Shown here: one piece after another, positions 1 through 9,169 of the stretch
How the letters are laid out: the number at the start of each line of letters is the position of its first letter
Position numbering within the stretch: position 1 is the first letter of the stretch
Assembly: GCA_015068555.1 (NCBI GenBank)
Contig: SVKI01000014.1
Location: forward strand, 1-36,742
DNA: 36,742 nt
Direction of reading: 5' to 3'
Origin: Oscillospiraceae bacterium
Lineage (GTDB): Bacteria > Bacillota > Clostridia > UBA1381 > UBA9506
Translations under genes and position numbers: made by a program
The notes under the pieces: generated by a model
Told to the model about the DNA's origin: nothing
Database searches by the model: none
Seen by the model: only the letters and a program-made list of their open reading frames with translations

Positions 1-677
1 TCTGCGCCATGCAGGCTGCGAACGCCTTCGATTTCTATGCGGGCAGTGCCAGCACCGCGAATTTTGGCTCCCATGGCATTTAAAAAGTTTGCCAGGTCAG
101 TAATTTCGGGTTCTTGTGCCACGTTTTCTACAACTGTGATTCCATCTGACAGGCAAGAGGCCAGCATGATGTTTTCCGTAGCGCCGACGCTGGGGAAGTC
201 AAGTGATAATCGGGCACTCCTGAAATGGCGTCCTGAGGCATATAAATAGCCTTTTTTTTCACGGATTCTGCAGCCTGATTCCTGCAGAGCTTTAATATGT
301 AGGTCGATGGGTCTGGGGCCTAATTCACAACCGCCCGGCATGGAAATTTTCGCCTTGTGCTTGCGAGCTAAAATGGCACCCATAAAAATAATGGAAGAGC
401 GGAGCTCCCGCATCAAACGCTCAGGGATGCGGTGACCCACATGTCCGCGGGCGTCAATGGTTAGAGTAGAGGCATTTCGGCTGACTTTAACCCCTAATTC
501 TTTTAAAATTTCAATTGTGATGGTAACATCTTTTAGTGACGGGCAGTTTTTAATAACGCTCACACCGTTATCGCAACAAATGGTAGCGGCGAGAATCGGT
601 AAAACGGCATTTTTTGCACCCTGAACGGGGATTGTGCCACTTAGCGGTTTGCCGCCTTCAATGATGAAACTGCTCAT
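1..677 (-). CDS. murA: UDP-N-acetylglucosamine 1-carboxyvinyltransferase MurA (partial, C-terminus outside window)
   Basis: Catalyses the first committed step of peptidoglycan synthesis in the cytoplasm, transfer of enolpyruvate from PEP to UDP-GlcNAc. Translating the minus strand from ATG at 675-677 gives about 225 residues, half of the usual ~420, and the frame runs off the window edge. The N-terminus reads MSSFIIEGGKPLSG, followed by the family's catalytic Lys-Asn pair (AKNA, K22/N23), a conserved Arg in RELRSSI and the PEP-attacking cysteine in MPGGCELGPRP (about C117). An AGGAGG site lies 8 bases upstream (686-691). It follows murG after about 70 bases and is the last visible gene of the dcw operon, a position seen in other Clostridia. 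Many Firmicutes have two MurA paralogues, and which one this is cannot be told from half a protein. Confidence 0.93.
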   Translation of the reverse strand, partial: MSSFIIEGGKPLSGTIPVQGAKNAVLPILAATICCDNGVSVIKNCPSLKDVTITIEILKELGVKVSRNASTLTIDARGHVGHRIPERLMRELRSSIIFMGAILARKHKAKISMPGGCELGPRPIDLHIKALQESGCRIREKKGYLYASGRHFRSARLSLDFPSVGATENIMLASCLSDGITVVENVAQEPEITDLANFLNAMGAKIRGAGTARIEIEGVRSLHGA

Positions 678-746
678 ACATTACACCTCCTGATAGTGCA
701 AAGAAAAATCTTTACAATATCATCATATGCAGGTGTAACAAAATTG

Positions 747-1844
747 TCACTCTTTAGAGGGGCTCAGGGAGCAGACTACCTCGCAAATGCGGGCTGTACC
801 ATCTGTAATGCCTATTTTTTTGGCACATGCGCCCATTTTGGTAATCTGCTCCGGGTGTGATATGATGGTGTGTATAGCTTGCAACAAGGTATCGCCGGAG
901 AGCTCGGTTTCCGGCAATAAAATAGCAGCTCCGGCATCTTCTAAGTTTTTCGCGTTGTAGGTCTGGTGATCGTGTGCTACATTGGGTGAAGGAATTAAAA
1001 CAGAGGGTTTGCCCAACGCGCAAAGTTCACTTACGGTTAAAGCACCCGCACGGCCGATAACTGCATCAGCGGCAGCCATGACAAGATCCATGCGGTCAAT
1101 ATAGGGCAGAATGCGAACGGAGTCACGTTGTTTTTGCAATTTCTTCTGTACCGTATCGTAATAGCGCTGACCGGTACCCAGCAAAAATTGGAAATGAGAA
1201 GTGTCGTGCTGATTTAGAAAATTAGTCACAGCATCATTGAGTTTGGCAGCACCTAAGCTACCACCAAATGCCACGACGAAGGGGCGTTCGTCTAAATCGA
1301 GCATTTGACGGGCCTCCTCTTTCGATATAGAGAACAGATTCTCTCGCAAGGGATTACCTGTCAGAACACACTTTTTGCGGTAAGATTCTTTCAGGTAGTT
1401 TGTTGTTTCGGCGAAGCTGATGCAGATTTTATCGGCCTTAGCTGCAGAAAGCTTCACCGTGACGCCGGGAATGACGTTCTGCTCGTGTATCACGATGGGG
1501 ACGCCTGAGCTGTGTGCGGCAAAAACGATAGGGGCGCACACATATCCGCTTGTGGCAATCACCACATCGGGTGCAAATTCCTTTATAATCTGTTTTGCCC
1601 TCTTGCAGGCCGTAATAAACTGCTTGATGACGAAAACATTTTTAAATGTAAGACGGCGGATTAAGCCGCTTACTTCTATATATTCAATGGGAAATCCTGC
1701 ATCGGGCACAAGCTTGCTTTCGATTCCGCGGCGCGTGCCAATGAAGAGAATGTCTGCATGCTTGTTCCGTTTTAAATAATCAGCTGCCGCTAAAGCAGGG
1801 TTTACATGGCCGGCCGTGCCGCCGCCTGAGAGTAATACCTTCAT
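747..1844 (-). CDS. murG: UDP-GlcNAc:lipid I GlcNAc transferase MurG
   Basis: Adds GlcNAc to lipid I to make lipid II on the inner face of the membrane. The protein has 365 residues, normal for the family. The N-terminal glycine-rich loop GGGTAGHVNPALA (about 7-19) and the second loop FGGSLGAAKLN are the lipid- and nucleotide-facing loops of this GT-B fold. The C-terminal donor-site region reads GRAGALTVSELCALGKPS followed by P-x-x-x-AHDHQTYNA. The start is ATG with AAAAGGA about 8 bases upstream. It lies 14 bases after ftsW in the same operon, so coupled expression is likely. No anomalies seen. Confidence 0.97.
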   Translation of the reverse strand: MKVLLSGGGTAGHVNPALAAADYLKRNKHADILFIGTRRGIESKLVPDAGFPIEYIEVSGLIRRLTFKNVFVIKQFITACKRAKQIIKEFAPDVVIATSGYVCAPIVFAAHSSGVPIVIHEQNVIPGVTVKLSAAKADKICISFAETTNYLKESYRKKCVLTGNPLRENLFSISKEEARQMLDLDERPFVVAFGGSLGAAKLNDAVTNFLNQHDTSHFQFLLGTGQRYYDTVQKKLQKQRDSVRILPYIDRMDLVMAAADAVIGRAGALTVSELCALGKPSVLIPSPNVAHDHQTYNAKNLEDAGAAILLPETELSGDTLLQAIHTIISHPEQITKMGACAKKIGITDGTARICEVVCSLSPSKE

Positions 1845-1858
1845 GCAATCAAATCCTT

Positions 1859-3013
1859 TTACGATGATATGGTTTGTGTTTTATATTTCGAGACGTTTAA
1901 AACGATGCCCATGGCCGCCATCAAAAAGACCAGGGATGAACCACCAGCAGAGAAGAAGGGCAGAGGGATACCTGTCGTGGGAATGCTGGAAGTGACAACG
2001 GCGATGTTGAGCACAACCTGCACACCAACCAGGGCCATAATACCTATCACCAAAAGGCTGGCAAAGGTATCAGGCGCATTGATTGCAATTTTCATGCCGC
2101 GCCACAAAAGTGTCGCAAATAAAATTAAAATGGCAATAGCACCTATGAGACCGAGCTCTTCACAGACAACGGAGAAAATGAAGTCGTTTTGTGGCTCGGC
2201 AATATACATATACTTTTGGCGGGAATTGCCAAATCCCAAGCCGAATAGACCACCCGAGCCGATGGCGTAGAGAGACTGGATAATTTGCCAACCGGCGCCT
2301 AACATATCAGCAAAGGGGTCTAAAAATGTTGTGAGACGTTTTAATCTGTAAGGCTCTAAAATAACCATCATGGTGCCGCCAAAAGCAACGGGTGCCGCGA
2401 TTAACATAAAATAACGGAGTTTTGCACCTGCAACGAGCAACATGATAACAAGGGTTAAACCGATGATAATACAAATGGAAAAGTGGGGCTGCAAAAGCAG
2501 AAGTCCCATAAAAATACCAATAATGATCCAGTAGCGGATTAAAAATTTAAATTCCTTAATTTTGTTTTTAATTTGAGAAAGGCTTGCTGCAAAATAAATG
2601 ATGAGAGCAAGCTTTGCGACCTCTGATGGCTGAAACGACAAACTGCCAAAGCCTAACCATCGTTTGGCGCCTTTGACCTCCATGCCGATGATTAAAACGG
2701 CAACCAAAAGCAAAAAGCTGACAACTAAAATAGGCAAGGCCAACCTCTTATAACGACGGTAGTCGAAATTAGCAGTAAAAACCATGGCGACAACGCCAAG
2801 TGCCGTCCATATCATCTGCTTTTTAATGAAATACAGGCCGTCGCCATAATAATAGTAGGCAGATGGATAACTTGCTGAAAAAACCATTAAAAGCCCTAAA
2901 GCAAGGAGCGTGATGACGGTCACTAAAAAGCCGAAATCATATCCGATTTTAGAGCGTTTGGTTTTGGATATTTGTTTGTTAGCGACCTGTGTGTGGCTGA
3001 TCTGCGTACGCAC
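1859..3013 (-). CDS. ftsW: SEDS peptidoglycan glycosyltransferase FtsW (SpoVE-like)
   Basis: Membrane SEDS-family protein that polymerises lipid II together with a class B PBP, here presumably the SpoVD/FtsI protein of the same operon. It has 384 residues with about ten hydrophobic segments. A short basic cytoplasmic N-terminus is followed by the first membrane span near residue 27. Conserved SEDS signatures are visible: FQPSEVAKLA, the GLGFGNSRQKY loop, and AEPQNDFIF followed by CEELG. The start is GTG, preceded by AAAGGGG about 8 bases upstream. It follows mraY by only 15 bases. Many Clostridia have murD at this junction and none is present here. Whether it is the divisome FtsW or the sporulation SpoVE cannot be settled from sequence alone; the context supports the dcw copy. 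Confidence 0.95.
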   Translation of the reverse strand: MRTQISHTQVANKQISKTKRSKIGYDFGFLVTVITLLALGLLMVFSASYPSAYYYYGDGLYFIKKQMIWTALGVVAMVFTANFDYRRYKRLALPILVVSFLLLVAVLIIGMEVKGAKRWLGFGSLSFQPSEVAKLALIIYFAASLSQIKNKIKEFKFLIRYWIIIGIFMGLLLLQPHFSICIIIGLTLVIMLLVAGAKLRYFMLIAAPVAFGGTMMVILEPYRLKRLTTFLDPFADMLGAGWQIIQSLYAIGSGGLFGLGFGNSRQKYMYIAEPQNDFIFSVVCEELGLIGAIAILILFATLLWRGMKIAINAPDTFASLLVIGIMALVGVQVVLNIAVVTSSIPTTGIPLPFFSAGGSSLVFLMAAMGIVLNVSKYKTQTISS

Positions 3014-3028
3014 AGGCGATCACCCCTT

Positions 3029-4003
3029 TTACAGTATTGTCATCATGGAAACAAATGCCAGGATACATAAAAATAGTGTTGTCGTACTAAACAGGAGCAC
3101 AATTTTTCTTTCTGTATATCCGCACATCTCATAATGGTGATGCAAAGGACTCATTTTGAAAATGCGTTTACCGGTGGTTTTAAAGGAGATAACCTGCAAA
3201 ATTACTGACAGGGTTTCGATTAAATAGACACCGCCGGCAATAATCAAAAACAACGGCATACCCAGGCAGGAAGCACAAACGGCAATAGCACCGCCCAAGA
3301 AAAGCGAACCTGTATCACCCATGAAAACTTTTGCCGGATGTGCGTTGAACACTAAAAAGGAAGCACAAGCACCGGCAACAGCTACGATAAACCAGCCGAC
3401 AGAAACGGACTTGAGTAATACGGCGCAGACAGTGAAGAATATGCTTACGATTAGAGTGATTGAACTTGCAAGTCCGTCAAGACCATCGGTAAGATTCACG
3501 CTGTTGACAACGGAAAGCTGCACGAGCACCGTCAGCGGAATGATCCAGAAACCAATATCTATGGCTGATTTTACAAAGGGGATATATATCTCGCCGGTGA
3601 GATAACCCATGTGGTTTAATAAGAGGGCGCTAAGGATAGCCACCAAAAGCTGCGAGGAAAACTTCGCCTTGGCAGAAAGACCCAGATTGCGTTTTTTAAC
3701 CACCTTAATAAAATCATCCACAAAGCCGACAACGCCATATAAAAAAGCTGTGAGCAACATGATTAAAAGGTCATAACGAAGTGTTTTGCTGATTGCCATA
3801 ACAAAAAGCGGGGCTAAGATGGATGCGAGCATTATGGCGATGCCGCCAATGGTTGGTGTACCGCTTTTTTTCTGATGCCAGCTGGGGCCTTCTTCACGGA
3901 TGCTTTGACCGAATTTTAAGCGCCGTAAAAAGGGAATGAGAAGCGGTGTTGTAATTAAACCTATAATAATAGAAAAAGATGCAGAAAAGAAAATGTTTTG
4001 CAA
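3029..4003 (-). CDS. mraY: Phospho-MurNAc-pentapeptide transferase MraY
   Basis: Transfers phospho-MurNAc-pentapeptide to undecaprenyl phosphate, making lipid I at the membrane. It is a 324-residue polytopic protein. Family signatures visible are the aspartate-rich GFVDDFIKV, NSVNLTDGLDGLASS, HPAKVFMGDTGSLFLGG and the C-terminal PLHHHYEMCG triple-histidine motif. I take the start as TTG at 4001-4003 because GGAG sits about 9 bases before it and the protein then begins directly before the first hydrophobic segment. It lies 28 bases after murF and 15 before ftsW. Confidence 0.97.
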   Translation of the reverse strand: MQNIFFSASFSIIIGLITTPLLIPFLRRLKFGQSIREEGPSWHQKKSGTPTIGGIAIMLASILAPLFVMAISKTLRYDLLIMLLTAFLYGVVGFVDDFIKVVKKRNLGLSAKAKFSSQLLVAILSALLLNHMGYLTGEIYIPFVKSAIDIGFWIIPLTVLVQLSVVNSVNLTDGLDGLASSITLIVSIFFTVCAVLLKSVSVGWFIVAVAGACASFLVFNAHPAKVFMGDTGSLFLGGAIAVCASCLGMPLFLIIAGGVYLIETLSVILQVISFKTTGKRIFKMSPLHHHYEMCGYTERKIVLLFSTTTLFLCILAFVSMMTIL

Positions 4004-4031
4004 AGAGATTCACTCCTTTGTAGTTCTTACA

Positions 4032-5393
4032 TTAAGCTGTTAAACACGCTGTTACACGCTCTAAACACATGGCGCGCGAAGCCTTGACCAAAATCACATC
4101 GCCTTCTTTAGTAAATTCCTTAAGTGTATGCTTGAGTTCTTCAATTTCAGAAAAGGCAAAGACTGAGTCCGGTGCCATGCCGCCTTCTTTGGCGGCTTCG
4201 GCGATTAAAAGACCGTTTTCGCCAAGCGTGAACAGGGCATCAACCGAGAGTTTGGCGACCAAAGAGCCGATATCGCGATGAGCCTTTTCGGCATAGTCAC
4301 CCAGCTCTTTAATATCACCTAAAACAGCAATTTTTCGACCGGGTTGTGCAACTAAAACGCGTAAACCGGCTTCCATGGAAGCAGGAGCAGCGTTGTAACA
4401 ATCGTTGATGATTGTCAGGCCGTTTTGTTTAATAAATTCCATTCTTCGGTCACCGGGGATAAAGGCTTCCAGCGCCTTGGCGGCTTCTTTTAGAGAGACG
4501 CCGATGCTCAGACCGGCGGCACAGGCTAATAAGGCGTTTACTACATTGTGTGCGCCGGGGAAGGAAAGCCTGATGGGCTGCTTGTAACCTTCATGCACAA
4601 CGGTAAAGGAAACATCGGTTGCGCTTTCCGTGATGTCACAGGCAGAAAGGTCGTGTTCCGGACTTGTGCCCACTGTTATACTGCCAATCGGGAAATCTTT
4701 ACGGTGTGCCCACAGGATCGGGTCATCTCCGTTTATGATTACCTTGCCGTTTGGGCGCAGGTGGGGTAGAAACTCGGTTTTTGCCTTGTATATATTCTCT
4801 TGCGAACCGAGCTTTTCTATGTGAGACAAACCGATGTTTGTCATGATCACTATGTCAGGAGAGGCAATTTGCGCCAGACGGTCAATCTCGCCAAAGCCGC
4901 TCATGCCCATTTCGATGACAGCGGCCTCGTGATGCGCTTCTAATTGAAACAGCGTCAGGGGCAAGCCGATTTCATTGTTTAAATTGCCTTGTGTTTTTAA
5001 AACGGAAAGCTTTGTTTCTAAAACGGCGGCGGTCATCTCTTTGGCCGTTGTTTTGCCAACACTGCCTGTGATGCCGACAAGCGGCAAAGAGAAGCTACGA
5101 CGGTAGTAGCCTGCCAGTGCACCAAGCGCGTGACAGGTATCAGGCACATAAATGACGGGCTTTTCGCTTTTAACCTCTTTTTTTGAGGTTAAAGTGGCAG
5201 AACAGCCTGCCTTTAGCGCGTCGTTAATAAAATCATGTGCATCAAACCGCTCTCCCACAATGGGAACAAACAAAGTGTCGGGCACAATTCTGCGCGTATC
5301 TGTGCATATGCCGGAAATACATGTTTCTGGATTTCCGGAGAGAAGAGTGCCGCCGATAGCGGCGGCAACGGTTTGTACAGTGATGGGTTTCAT
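4032..5393 (-). CDS. murF: UDP-MurNAc-tripeptide:D-Ala-D-Ala ligase MurF
   Basis: Cytoplasmic ATP-dependent ligase that adds D-Ala-D-Ala to the UDP-MurNAc tripeptide. About 453 residues in three Mur-ligase domains: an N-terminal substrate domain with CTDTRRIVPDTLFVP, a central ATPase domain with P-loop GITGSVGKTTAKEM, and a C-terminal domain with NDCYNAAPASMEAGL, the MurF-type DCYNAxP motif. A TTG two codons upstream could also open the frame. The ATG at 5391-5393 is preferred because GGGG lies 9 bases before it and only 3 before the TTG. It follows murE after 15 bases in the dcw operon. Confidence 0.96.
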   Translation of the reverse strand: MKPITVQTVAAAIGGTLLSGNPETCISGICTDTRRIVPDTLFVPIVGERFDAHDFINDALKAGCSATLTSKKEVKSEKPVIYVPDTCHALGALAGYYRRSFSLPLVGITGSVGKTTAKEMTAAVLETKLSVLKTQGNLNNEIGLPLTLFQLEAHHEAAVIEMGMSGFGEIDRLAQIASPDIVIMTNIGLSHIEKLGSQENIYKAKTEFLPHLRPNGKVIINGDDPILWAHRKDFPIGSITVGTSPEHDLSACDITESATDVSFTVVHEGYKQPIRLSFPGAHNVVNALLACAAGLSIGVSLKEAAKALEAFIPGDRRMEFIKQNGLTIINDCYNAAPASMEAGLRVLVAQPGRKIAVLGDIKELGDYAEKAHRDIGSLVAKLSVDALFTLGENGLLIAEAAKEGGMAPDSVFAFSEIEELKHTLKEFTKEGDVILVKASRAMCLERVTACLTA

Positions 5394-5408
5394 ATCCAAT
5401 TACCCCTT

Positions 5409-6869
5409 TTATTGTTGAGATGAGTCCAATTTTTGAGAATCTAAAATCTCACGAATCACCTCGCGCTCATCAAAATGTTTCTTTTCCTTGCCGATGATCT
5501 GATAGGTTTCGTGACCCTTGCCGGCTAAAATAATGCAATCAGCAGGCCGGGCGTTTTCCATAGCGTAGCGAATGGCCTCACGCCTGTTTTCGATAACGGT
5601 GTAAGGACAATCTGTCTCCTTCATGCCTTCTTCAATCTGCCGGATGATAGACATGGGTTCTTCTGTTCTGGGATTATCCGAGGTGATTATACAATAATCA
5701 GACAGTTCGCCGGCAATTCTGCCCATAATGGGGCGCTTTACAGGGTCTCTGTCGCCACCACAGCCAAACACGGTTATCACGCGGCCAGTTGCAAACCCCT
5801 TTATGGTTTTTACGATGTTTTCCAAACCATCGGGGGTGTGTGCATAGTCGATTATGATGGTGTAATCCGTACGGGTATATACGGTTTCCGCACGCCCCTT
5901 CACACCTTTGGCAACCAGCAAAGCGTCGATGACTTTTTGCAAGGAAAATCCCAGCACTACACAAGCTGACAATGCGGCAAGTGCGTTATATACCGAAAAT
6001 TTACCGGGGATACCCAAACGGGTAGACAAGGTCTGTTTTGTATCGCTTATATTGAAGATAACGCCGCGAGGAGAAATTTTAATATCCGTAGCGCGAAAAT
6101 CTGCCTGTGCATCAATGCCGTATGAAAGGAGAGGGCAGGAGGCATCTGCTAAGATGCGTTTGCCGTAATCATCATCAGCATTCACAACGGCGGTTTTGCA
6201 CATGTCAAAGAGCATGCGTTTGGCTTCATAATAGTTTTCCATAGTTTCGTGAAAGTCTAAATGGTCTTGCGTTAAATTGGTAAAGACGGCTACCTCAAAG
6301 GTGATGCCAAACACGCGATGTAAATACAAGGAATGGGAGGAAACCTCCATAACGGTGTACTCGACACCCTCGCGCACCATTTCATCAAATAAAGCAAACA
6401 GTTCTAAAGACTCGGGTGTGGTACGTTCAGCGGGCAGAATGCGGCCACCGATTCTGTTTTCATTTGTGCCGATTAGGCCGACGGTCTTTCCGTCAAACTC
6501 CAAAACGCTTTGGATTAGGGTTGTAACGGTGGTTTTTCCGTTTGTGCCGGTGACGGCTATTAATTTTAATTTTCGTTCAGGATGATCGTAAAAGCACGCG
6601 GCCACCTGTGCCATGGCCTTACGCGTATCGTCAACATAAAACACGGGTACTTCACATTCGGGGAGGGGGTCTTGTGCTAAAATAGCAACTGCACCATTTT
6701 GAATTGCACTTTTTGCATAGTTGTGACCGTCGGCAACATAGCCCTTAATGCATATGAACAAGCTACCTGGTACAACGCGCCTTGAATCATAGGCGATGTT
6801 TGTAATTTCGATATCCTGCTGTATGGGGCTACGTAGTGTGACATCGGCAAAAAGCTTACTGAGATTCAT
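5409..6869 (-). CDS. murE: UDP-MurNAc-tripeptide synthetase MurE, meso-DAP type
   Basis: Adds the third stem amino acid to UDP-MurNAc-L-Ala-D-Glu. About 486 residues. Visible are the N-terminal domain (IAYDSRRVVPGSLFICIKG), the ATPase P-loop VTGTNGKTTVT, the carbamylated-lysine region NYYEAKRMLF, and the specificity motif SDNPRTEEP. DNPR is the family signature for meso-diaminopimelate, whereas lysine-adding enzymes carry a different motif, so this organism probably makes mDAP peptidoglycan. The frame extends ten codons further upstream, but ATG at 6867-6869 has GGGAG 8 bases before it and matches the usual N-terminus. It lies 41 bases after the PBP gene. Confidence 0.96.
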   Translation of the reverse strand: MNLSKLFADVTLRSPIQQDIEITNIAYDSRRVVPGSLFICIKGYVADGHNYAKSAIQNGAVAILAQDPLPECEVPVFYVDDTRKAMAQVAACFYDHPERKLKLIAVTGTNGKTTVTTLIQSVLEFDGKTVGLIGTNENRIGGRILPAERTTPESLELFALFDEMVREGVEYTVMEVSSHSLYLHRVFGITFEVAVFTNLTQDHLDFHETMENYYEAKRMLFDMCKTAVVNADDDYGKRILADASCPLLSYGIDAQADFRATDIKISPRGVIFNISDTKQTLSTRLGIPGKFSVYNALAALSACVVLGFSLQKVIDALLVAKGVKGRAETVYTRTDYTIIIDYAHTPDGLENIVKTIKGFATGRVITVFGCGGDRDPVKRPIMGRIAGELSDYCIITSDNPRTEEPMSIIRQIEEGMKETDCPYTVIENRREAIRYAMENARPADCIILAGKGHETYQIIGKEKKHFDEREVIREILDSQKLDSSQQ

Positions 6870-6910
6870 GTGCATGGCTCCCTTCTGTGACTTGTGCAAT
6901 GTATATTGTT

Positions 6911-9127
6911 TTAATCAACATCCAAATATCGGAACTGGACTTCTATGATAGTGCCTTCTTCCACTTCTGTTCCCGGGTCAGGCGATTGACTGTCGGACAC
7001 CGTCATATTGCCGGCGTTTCCTGTTGCAGCGGCACCGGCAATGGATAAATTGAGCCTGTGTTCTGCGAGAATAGACTGTACCTCGCCCACGGAAAGATTT
7101 GTTACGTCGGGCACCGTGACATAGTTTGAGGTGCTGTCTTCTGTATATAAGATAACAATGGAGCCACCGGATATGGTAGAACCTGCCTTGGGCATTTGCT
7201 CCTTGATGGTTTCGCCGTTTCCAACGATGCGGTAATTGAGTTGTTCGTTTGTCAAGTTCTTAATCGCATTGCTGCGGGAAAGACCCTTTACGTTGGGAAC
7301 AGATACATCTAAGTTTTGCTTTTCTTCTTCGGTGTACTGGGGTTCTACATCCATGTAACGGAGTGTATCCTCCAGAATTTTGCCAACGACCGGTGCGGCA
7401 ATGGCACCGCCGTAATACTGGCCGTTTGAGGGTTCATCAAGCACCACAAGACAGGCAACCTTCGGGTCATTTGCCGGAGCAAATGCAATGAAGGATGCAA
7501 TATATTTCTGGCTGCCACGCGGTACTTTTTCAGAAGTGCCGGTTTTGCCGGCAACGCGATAGCCTTTGATATAGGCATTCTGACCGGTACCGTTTGCAAC
7601 GGTGTTTTCCAGCATCGCACACATTTGTTCGGAGGTTTTTTGGGAAATAACCTGTCGTACAACGGTGGGGTCTGTTTTTTTGACAACATTACCGCTGTTG
7701 TCGACCAGTTCTTTAACTAAATAGGGTTTCATCAATTTACCGCCATTTGCAACGGCACCAACAGCTGCCATCAATTGAAGCGGTGTAACCTTTGGTCCCT
7801 GACCGAAAGATGCGGTTGCAAGCTCAACCTCGTTATAGCTTTCGTCAGCGTAAAAAATACCGGAAGCCTCACCGGGAAGGTCGAAGCCTGTCGTATCTAA
7901 AAAGCCAAAGGCTTTATAGTATTCTTTGAATTTTTCTTTTCCAACCAACTGACCCACTTCGATAAAAGCGGGGTTGCAGGAATTTTTAACCGCGTCGGCA
8001 AAGGTTTGACTGCCGTGGCCATCGCGGTGGGAACAACCGATGTTGTAATTTTCCACTTTTTTTGAGCCGGAGCAGAAGAAGGTTGAATCGGGTGTGATTA
8101 AGCCTTCTTCTAAGGCCATGCAACCGGTGATGATTTTGAAACAGGATCCGGGTTCATAGGAATCCACAACCGCTTTGTTACGCCACATTTTTTGCAGGGC
8201 GTTGGAATTTGCTTCGCGGCGTTCATCATCGTTTGCAATGCTCTGAATGTCGGCGCTTACGTCCTCCGGCAGTGTAAACGGGTCATTTAAGTCGAAGTCT
8301 GGTTTTGTGGCCATAGCTAAAATTTCACCGGTTTTAACATCCGACACAATGGCGCAGGCACCGGCTTGTACTTTTTCATCATAATAAGCCTGCTCTAAAT
8401 GCTTTTCGGCAAAATGCTGGACCACTTCATCAATTGTCAGCACAACATTGATACCATTTTCGGGGTCAATGTGTTTTTCTTCTTTAAAGGGCATGTCGGT
8501 CTCTAAGGCGTTTTTCAGGGCTATAACACGGCCGGGAGCACCCTTTAGTTCTTCTTCGTATTCAGCCTCGATGCCGCCTAAGCCCTGGTTATCGTTACCC
8601 ACAAAACCTAAAATATGTGAGGCGAAATTCCCGTAGGGGTAGTAGCGCTTGGCATCTTCCTGCAGATAGACGCCTGTTAAGTCCAGCTCTCTTACAGCGG
8701 TGACAACATCGTCTTCAATACGGCGCTTAATGGTTACATGATTGGTCTTTTTATTAAGTAATGTTACGATTTCTTCTGTATCCATTTCCAAAACAGAAGC
8801 AAGTTTAACTGCTATTTCGCCAATGTCCTTCTTTGATTTTTGTATCTCGTTAGGGTTTGCAGTGACGGTGTGTGCCGTAGAGCTTTGGGCAAGCGTTTTG
8901 TAATTTCTGTCCAAAATAGCACCTCTGTGGGAAGCTACCAGACTGTCACGTGTTTGCTGCTCAATGGCTTTTTGCTTTAAGTCAGACCCTTGTATAAGCT
9001 GTAAAAAAACAAGCCTTACGCCAAGTAATGACAACAAAACGGCAAAGGCTATAAATGCGGAAAGTATGCGAATTCTGAATTTTCGTTTTGGTACAGTTTG
9101 GTTCATGGTTTTACAGGGAACTCCCAT
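6911..9127 (-). CDS. spoVD: Class B penicillin-binding protein with PASTA repeats (SpoVD/FtsI-like)
   Basis: Membrane-anchored transpeptidase that crosslinks septal or spore-cortex peptidoglycan with the FtsW/SpoVE glycosyltransferase. The 738-residue protein has a basic N-terminus, one membrane anchor (about 20-45), a PBP dimerisation domain (about 60-220), and a transpeptidase domain with SxxK as SCFK (S328), SxN as SCN (S383) and KTG (K528). Two PASTA domains follow (about 622-738, starting VPNVKGLS and VPDVTNLS), which places it with SpoVD-type PBPs. Two starts are possible: ATG at 9127 has AAGGAG only 2 bases upstream, and ATG at 9106 begins MNQTVPKRKFR but has only a distant GGGAG. The vegetative versus sporulation role is not decidable from sequence. 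Confidence 0.94.
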   Translation of the reverse strand: MGVPCKTMNQTVPKRKFRIRILSAFIAFAVLLSLLGVRLVFLQLIQGSDLKQKAIEQQTRDSLVASHRGAILDRNYKTLAQSSTAHTVTANPNEIQKSKKDIGEIAVKLASVLEMDTEEIVTLLNKKTNHVTIKRRIEDDVVTAVRELDLTGVYLQEDAKRYYPYGNFASHILGFVGNDNQGLGGIEAEYEEELKGAPGRVIALKNALETDMPFKEEKHIDPENGINVVLTIDEVVQHFAEKHLEQAYYDEKVQAGACAIVSDVKTGEILAMATKPDFDLNDPFTLPEDVSADIQSIANDDERREANSNALQKMWRNKAVVDSYEPGSCFKIITGCMALEEGLITPDSTFFCSGSKKVENYNIGCSHRDGHGSQTFADAVKNSCNPAFIEVGQLVGKEKFKEYYKAFGFLDTTGFDLPGEASGIFYADESYNEVELATASFGQGPKVTPLQLMAAVGAVANGGKLMKPYLVKELVDNSGNVVKKTDPTVVRQVISQKTSEQMCAMLENTVANGTGQNAYIKGYRVAGKTGTSEKVPRGSQKYIASFIAFAPANDPKVACLVVLDEPSNGQYYGGAIAAPVVGKILEDTLRYMDVEPQYTEEEKQNLDVSVPNVKGLSRSNAIKNLTNEQLNYRIVGNGETIKEQMPKAGSTISGGSIVILYTEDSTSNYVTVPDVTNLSVGEVQSILAEHRLNLSIAGAAATGNAGNMTVSDSQSPDPGTEVEEGTIIEVQFRYLDVD

Positions 9128-9169
9128 AGCTCCTTTTTAGAGTTGATACTATACATATATAGTGAGGGT

